From the NCBI GenBank assembly GCA_025454915.1, contig JALONN010000012.1, forward strand, positions 124,001 to 188,000: a stretch of 64,000 nucleotides of DNA. The letters are read 5' to 3'. Shown in pieces: positions 60,088 to 64,000 of this stretch. Position numbers and translations under genes: made by a program. The notes under the pieces are model-generated. The model was given only the letters and a program-made list of their open reading frames with translations, ran no database searches and was not told the DNA's origin. Position 1 is the stretch's first letter; each line of letters begins with the position of its first letter. The DNA is from Raineya sp. Its GTDB lineage: Bacteria; Bacteroidota; Bacteroidia; Cytophagales; Thermonemataceae.

Positions 60088-60591
60088 TTATTTCTTTTCC
60101 ACTTTTTTGTAAGTAAGTGTATTGCCTCTACTCATATAAGAAAGAGATAAAGTTTTATCATCTAACTCAAGAATATACCAACACATATCACTTTTTGCAC
60201 AAGAAATATATTTGTCTTTTTCTTTTGGCAGTTTTTTTTCTTTGTTTACTTTTTTGTCTAATGGATTTTGACATTCATCTGACAATACAAAAACTTCATC
60301 TTCTATACTTTTTTCACCATCATAAATATCTTTTCTAAGATTGTTCTCAAAAACTACAAAACTTCTAGAATCATCAATGCTTTGCCATTTGCCTTGTAGC
60401 AAATCCAGAGTTGATTTTGTTGTTTTTTCTTCTGTTTTAGGTGTGGAAGTAGAAGAATCTACTTTCTGAGTAGTTTTTTCAGTAGAAGTAGAGTCTTTTT
60501 TATCTGTATTCTTTGACTCATCTTTTCCACAACCTGCTAAAAAAGATGAAAAAATAAGAGCAAACCCAAAGTGTATGATTTTGTTTTTCAT
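60088..60591 (-). CDS. small lipoprotein of unknown function
   Basis: A 167-aa lipoprotein with lipobox SFLAGC. A low-complexity Lys/Ser/Thr linker follows (KDSTSTEKTTQKVDSSTSTPK, about 25-65). Then comes a small beta domain (LQGKWQSIDDSRSFVVFENN.. MCWYILELDDKTLSLSYMSRG) of the lipocalin-like/DUF type that begins with LxGxWxS. Probably faces the periplasm. Confidence 0.78.
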   Translation of the reverse strand: MKNKIIHFGFALIFSSFLAGCGKDESKNTDKKDSTSTEKTTQKVDSSTSTPKTEEKTTKSTLDLLQGKWQSIDDSRSFVVFENNLRKDIYDGEKSIEDEVFVLSDECQNPLDKKVNKEKKLPKEKDKYISCAKSDMCWYILELDDKTLSLSYMSRGNTLTYKKVEKK

Positions 60592-60629
60592 AAGATTAAG
60601 TAAATAAAAATGTATAAATAAATAATTAA

Positions 60630-61097
60630 TTATTCTCCAGTGTATTCAATATGATTTGTAGTTTTTGTCATGGATATATGATAATAAAAAGCAACATCTC
60701 TATATTCTTTAGGCAGAAGTCCAAATATGTTATCCCATACAAAATAAACTGCTTTTTTTACCATATTCTCATCAATAAAAAACTTTTCATCAAGAAACCC
60801 ACTAATAAAAGCAACAGAATGGTTCATCTGAGGTGTTTCCTGATAGTATGGATATTCCTCTACGAACTTGATTTTGATATTCATAAAACCATAATCGGGA
60901 CTAATATATACATAATCACCTGTTTTTTCAGCTTTATGTTCCTGATTTTTATTAAAAAAACGGGCTAATACAATTTTTTCTTTACGATTGATGTATACAG
61001 ACCTTTGGGGATTGTCCTCTACATCAATCTGTTCATCACTAATAATGATTTCTACATCAGACTCAAAATTGTTGTATATAAACTTTTCATGAATCAT
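60630..61097 (-). CDS. cytosolic protein of unknown function
   Basis: A 155-aa protein. The start is at MIHEKFIYNNFESDVEIII (61097); an ORF to 61160 would have to cross the hairpin at 61136-61158. The body is mixed alpha/beta with acidic residues (SDEQIDVEDNPQRSVYINR.. YVYISPDYGFMNIKIKFVEEYPYYQ). No family recognised. It is downstream of hmgA in the same direction. Confidence 0.65.
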   Translation of the reverse strand: MIHEKFIYNNFESDVEIIISDEQIDVEDNPQRSVYINRKEKIVLARFFNKNQEHKAEKTGDYVYISPDYGFMNIKIKFVEEYPYYQETPQMNHSVAFISGFLDEKFFIDENMVKKAVYFVWDNIFGLLPKEYRDVAFYYHISMTKTTNHIEYTGE

Positions 61098-61135
61098 GGC
61101 AATAATCTGAATCAACAGTTCTTTATAAATAAGAA

Positions 61136-61158
61136 GGGTGTACTTTAATAGTACACCC
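61136..61158 (-). terminator. hairpin downstream of hmgA
   Basis: GGGTGTACT / AGTACACCC perfect 9-bp stem with a 5-base loop, followed on the minus strand by TTCTTATTTAT. Moderately terminator-like. Confidence 0.65.
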
Positions 61159-61180
61159 ACATTTTATTTTTATCTAAAAT

Positions 61181-62341
61181 TTAATCAGTCCAACTCATTG
61201 GATATTTTTCGTCTACATATTCTAGAGCTTCTTCTGTAATGAAAAGAGGTTTAAATGTATCTATCATTACAGCATACTCATGTGTCTCTTTTGCTCCAAT
61301 ACTCTTTTCAACTGTTCCAGGGTGTGGACCATGTGGCAGACCACCAGGGTGAAGTGTAAAAGAACCTCTGTCAATACCTTTTCTACTCATAAATTCCCCT
61401 TCTGCATAGAATAGAACTTCATCAGAATCTATATTAGAATGATTATAAGGAGCAGGAATAGAAAGAGGATGGTAATCAAATAAACGAGGTACAAATGAAC
61501 AAATGACAGCTCCCTCACACTGAAATGTTTGGTGAATGGGAGGGGGCATGTGTATTCTACCTGTAATGGGTTCGAAATCGTAAATGGAGAATGTATAAGG
61601 ATATAAAAAGCCATCCCATCCTACTAAATCAAGGGGGCTGTGTTCATAAACATACTGATGAATGAATCCTCCTTTCTTGATTTTTACAGTATACTCTCCT
61701 TTTTCTGTTTCTGTAATTAGTTCTTGTGGAGGATGAATATCCCTTTCACAATAAGGGGAGTGTTCTAATAACTGCCCCAATTCGTTTCTATAACGTTTTA
61801 CAGTTTCTATGGGAGTCATAGACTCTGTAATAAGCATTCTAACAGGCTGGTTATCAAAGATAATTCTGTAAATAGTTGTTCGTGGAATGACTACGTAATC
61901 ACCTTTCTGAAAACGAAGTCTTCCAAACTGAGAATCTAAATAACCACTTCCATCATGTATATAAAGCAATTCATCAGCCTCACCATTTTTATAATAATAA
62001 TCCATTTTGCAATTTTCTAGATTGCAGATAGCAATTCTCAAATCATGGTTTGCCATCAGTATTTTACGTCCCTCTAAAAAATCTGTTCCTGTATTTTTAG
62101 CAATAGAAGTTTTAAGGTGTGTCTGTAGTAAAGGTCTGTCTGTAAGTATTTTTAAAGGTACTGGAATAGATTCTCCAACTTTTTTGATGCGTGTAGGAGC
62201 ATAAGTATGGTATAAATTTGAATAAATACCACTAAAACCTTTTGAACTCACAAGTTCTTCAAAGTATAAAGAATTATCAGGCTGACGAAATTGAATATGC
62301 CTTTTAGCAGGGATTTTACCAAGTCTATAATAGTAAGCCAT
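61181..62341 (-). CDS. hmgA: homogentisate 1,2-dioxygenase
   Basis: A 386-aa iron enzyme that opens the ring of homogentisate in tyrosine/phenylalanine breakdown. Family signatures are LYHTYAPTR near residue 44, the cupin core with ELLYIHDGSG and DYVVIPRTTIYR, and the iron-binding region MPPPIHQTFQ, DSDEVLFYAEGEF, LHPGGLPHGPHPG, with EYAVMIDTFKPL at the end. Length is usual for the bacterial form. Other tyrosine catabolism genes are not in the window. Confidence 0.94.
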   Translation of the reverse strand: MAYYYRLGKIPAKRHIQFRQPDNSLYFEELVSSKGFSGIYSNLYHTYAPTRIKKVGESIPVPLKILTDRPLLQTHLKTSIAKNTGTDFLEGRKILMANHDLRIAICNLENCKMDYYYKNGEADELLYIHDGSGYLDSQFGRLRFQKGDYVVIPRTTIYRIIFDNQPVRMLITESMTPIETVKRYRNELGQLLEHSPYCERDIHPPQELITETEKGEYTVKIKKGGFIHQYVYEHSPLDLVGWDGFLYPYTFSIYDFEPITGRIHMPPPIHQTFQCEGAVICSFVPRLFDYHPLSIPAPYNHSNIDSDEVLFYAEGEFMSRKGIDRGSFTLHPGGLPHGPHPGTVEKSIGAKETHEYAVMIDTFKPLFITEEALEYVDEKYPMSWTD

Positions 62342-62563
62342 AAGATTGCAAGTTTAATGAAATGTATCTTTGGCTCTCAATTTACAAAATCTTTGTGTTG
62401 TACAAGATAAAAATTGGTTATTTTCTTTTGTTGGAATAGAGCCTATCATCTAAACCATTAATGTCTTATGATAAACTTCTGAATTTTAATTTGAAATCAA
62501 AGTATTTCATAAAATTTGCATTAAATTTGTTTTATACTCAAAGCAAACAGACTCAAATAAACC
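62342..62563. other. intergenic region between hmgA and tonB
   Basis: A 222-base AT-rich gap with no open frame or RNA gene visible. It has TAAATTTG at 62522-62529, and TTTG at 62490-62493 (28-base spacing, too long for a good promoter). Confidence 0.4.
62522..62529 (+). promoter_or_regulatory. -7 element, likely tonB promoter
   Basis: TAAATTTG, an exact TAnnTTTG match, 34 bases before ATG 62564. No -33 element at proper spacing. Confidence 0.4.
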
Positions 62564-63310
62564 ATGCTTTTTGATTTAACAGATGTTATTTTTGAAAATA
62601 GAAATAAAATTTATGGAGCTTACAAACTCCGAAAACAATACCATACATCATTATTAATAGGCTTACTAACCAATATTCCTATTATTATAGGACTGATAAT
62701 CTGGATAAAATGGGAAACACCACAAGAGTTACCCAAAGAAGAATTACAGGAACACATCATTTTTTTACAAACCAATGATGTAGAACTTTCGGATATAGAT
62801 GATATGCCCGTTTTGGTGGAATCTCAAATGCCACAATTACCACAAATTAAAAATACAGATGTTGATAATGATAAAAAAGAAGAAAATTCAGAAGAACAGA
62901 ACACACAAAAAGAAATAGAAGTTAAAGATGGAACTGAACCTAAAAAGGAAGAAAAAAAGGTAGAAGATAAAAAACAGGATGAGAAAAAAGGTGAAAGTAA
63001 TACAGAAAATACACCTCCAGTACTTTACTCAAAAGATGTCTGGAGTATATATATCAAAAAGAACTTAGTTTATCCAGAACAAGCTCTCAAAGAAAGAAAA
63101 GAGTGTAAAGTTTCTGTTACTGTTGTTATTCAAGAAGATGGGAGTATTAAAATAGAAAAAGACAGACCAGTTTATGGCTGTGAAGATTATTTTAACGAAG
63201 AAGTAAAAAGGCTGATTAAAAATGCCCCTAAATTTATACCTCCCACTAACCAAGAAGGGCAACCTCAAAGAAAAATTGCAATAGCTATAGAGTTTAATCT
63301 TCCTAAATAA
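62564..63310 (+). CDS. tonB: TonB-family energy transducer
   Basis: A 248-aa protein. The Bacteroidota TonB start FDLTDVIFENRNKIYGAYKLRKQY is followed by one membrane helix (LLIGLLTNIPIIIGLIIWI). A charged Glu/Lys-rich linker (about 90-145) spans the periplasm. The TonB C-terminal domain has VYPEQALKERKECKVSVTVVIQEDGSI and the closing FNEEVKRLIKNAPKFIPP.. GQPQRKIAIAIEFNLP. It powers outer-membrane uptake. No exbB/exbD is adjacent. Confidence 0.9.
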   Translation: MLFDLTDVIFENRNKIYGAYKLRKQYHTSLLIGLLTNIPIIIGLIIWIKWETPQELPKEELQEHIIFLQTNDVELSDIDDMPVLVESQMPQLPQIKNTDVDNDKKEENSEEQNTQKEIEVKDGTEPKKEEKKVEDKKQDEKKGESNTENTPPVLYSKDVWSIYIKKNLVYPEQALKERKECKVSVTVVIQEDGSIKIEKDRPVYGCEDYFNEEVKRLIKNAPKFIPPTNQEGQPQRKIAIAIEFNLPK

Positions 63311-63316
63311 AACTAA

Positions 63317-63355
63317 ACATCAGTATTTTATCTCTCGAAGATATGATACTGATGT
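63317..63355. terminator. hairpin after tonB
   Basis: A 10-bp stem ACATCAGTAT / ATACTGATGT with a 19-base loop between the convergent genes ending at 63310 and 63384. The T run is weak. Confidence 0.6.
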
Positions 63356-63383
63356 AAGAAAAAGTTATAAATAGTATATTTTT

Positions 63384-64000
63384 CTATGTCCAAACTCTTG
63401 AAACAGAAGCTCCATGAACTTTACCAGTTTTGATATCTATACCTGCTTGAATAAATAAACCTGAAATACTATCAGCATCTGGGTATTCGTAGAAGTATAG
63501 ACCTGTGCTTTCACTCCAAAAAACAGGCTCAATACTTAACATTTGGTCTCCTTTTATTTCAATAGCATATTCATCATTTGGATTTAGATATTTTTGAGCA
63601 CCCACTCTATACCAAGCATGTTCTGTCCAAAGATACCACCATGTGATTCCTTGTTTAGGATATTCTAAAGGTGAAAAAGCTTCACTTCTTTTGTCTATAG
63701 GAAATGAAGGTTGGCGTACAAAACCATTGATAAAACTTGAGTTTTTGAGATAATCCATGAGTGTATCATGGATAGAATTATTAATCAGGTCTAGCTCAAA
63801 AAAATCAAATTCAGGACCTCCTTCATCACTAAAATTCCTAACTGTAAAACCATTACCCTGAAGAGCTTTGATAAACTCTTTGAATGTTGAAATATGCTGA
63901 TGAAATAATGAAATAAGTTCTGAAACAGGTTTTGATGTAGCATCAGGATATTTAGCCACTGCTTTCGGAGGAGGAGTATTTTTGCCATAAATAATCAAAT
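63384..64000 (-). CDS. unknown protein, 5' end beyond the window
   Basis: An open frame of 205 codons ends at 63384 and runs to the right edge. No ATG start lies near the edge (only a TTG at 63998), so the N-terminus is outside. Visible: PKAVAKYPDATSKPVSELISLFHQH, FDFFELDLINNSIHDTLMDYLKN, and a tryptophan-rich segment ITWWYLWTEHAWYRVGAQKYLN. The C-terminus GIDIKTGKVHGASVSRVWT is distinct. I do not recognise the family. Confidence 0.6.
   Translation of the reverse strand, partial: LIIYGKNTPPPKAVAKYPDATSKPVSELISLFHQHISTFKEFIKALQGNGFTVRNFSDEGGPEFDFFELDLINNSIHDTLMDYLKNSSFINGFVRQPSFPIDKRSEAFSPLEYPKQGITWWYLWTEHAWYRVGAQKYLNPNDEYAIEIKGDQMLSIEPVFWSESTGLYFYEYPDADSISGLFIQAGIDIKTGKVHGASVSRVWT

Noticed and set aside
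1..64000. tRNA, rRNA, riboswitch or prophage genes
   Set aside because: No cloverleaf-like or rRNA sequence, and no integrase, transposase or phage structural gene was seen. Long leaders (19181-19339) did not show a recognisable riboswitch core.

Overview
The window is a chromosomal segment of an AT-rich member of the Bacteroidota, most likely a Cytophagales-type bacterium. The evidence is the gene content (type IX secretion sorting tails, DUF4292 lipoprotein, TonB of the FENRNKxYGAY type, LytS/LytTR pair, large PurF-like protein, HMG/CrtB genes), starts without Shine-Dalgarno sequences, and several promoters that fit the Bacteroidota vegetative consensus TTTG-N19/20-TAnnTTTG. I see no rRNA, tRNA, CRISPR array, insertion sequence or prophage. 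Both ends of the window cut through genes.

Layout. 1-7.2 kb: end of an unknown gene, dnaE, a 938-aa caspase-family protein with an unusually AT-rich sequence and a large helical C-terminal part, and a secreted protein. 7.2-19.2 kb: lone nuoK, a glycosyltransferase, an ECF sigma factor, a trpG/pabA-type amidotransferase, a YjjG-like phosphatase, a PPP phosphatase, a three-repeat type IX secreted protein, a retropepsin-like PDZ protein, an M15-type peptidase, and a CobW/COG0523 GTPase with a Fur/Zur-like palindrome. 19.6-34 kb: secreted esterase, HSL-type hydrolase plus phytoene synthase (crtB), TPR protein, a purF-CHAP-radical SAM operon, lnt, and a small cluster of secreted hydrolases. 34-37.5 kb: LytS kinase and LytTR regulator, with the same sequence motif found upstream of this operon and upstream of the neighbouring alpha/beta hydrolase. 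37.6-44.2 kb: VOC protein, sucC, plsC, YtxH protein, nucleotidyltransferase, TPR protein, DUF4292 lipoprotein.

44.3-47.4 kb is the clearest regulatory unit: a Nudix/winged-helix NrtR-type regulator, a short PRPP-synthetase-like protein and a NAMPT-like phosphoribosyltransferase. Two near-identical 8-3-8 palindromes lie around the promoter of the enzyme genes, and a weaker copy lies on the regulator's own promoter. This is an NAD salvage operon, and its enzyme pair is also the pair found in phage NAD-rebuilding systems. 47.5-54.4 kb: repeat proteins (TPR, two LRR proteins, and the collapsed remnant of a third LRR gene), a membrane-anchored CMP/dCMP-deaminase-fold protein, and a TetR/SDR pair with three matching operators. 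54.5-64 kb: an ABC-F ATPase with one consensus and one degenerate ATP site, an enoyl-CoA hydratase/small membrane protein cluster, homogentisate dioxygenase, TonB and a partial unknown gene.

The best candidates for something undescribed are the caspase protein, whose C-terminal part resembles the module seen behind SIR2 effectors, and the NrtR-controlled Prs/NAMPT pair. The shared LytTR-region motif and the asymmetric regulatory hairpins come next. All functional calls are from reading motifs; no database search was possible.
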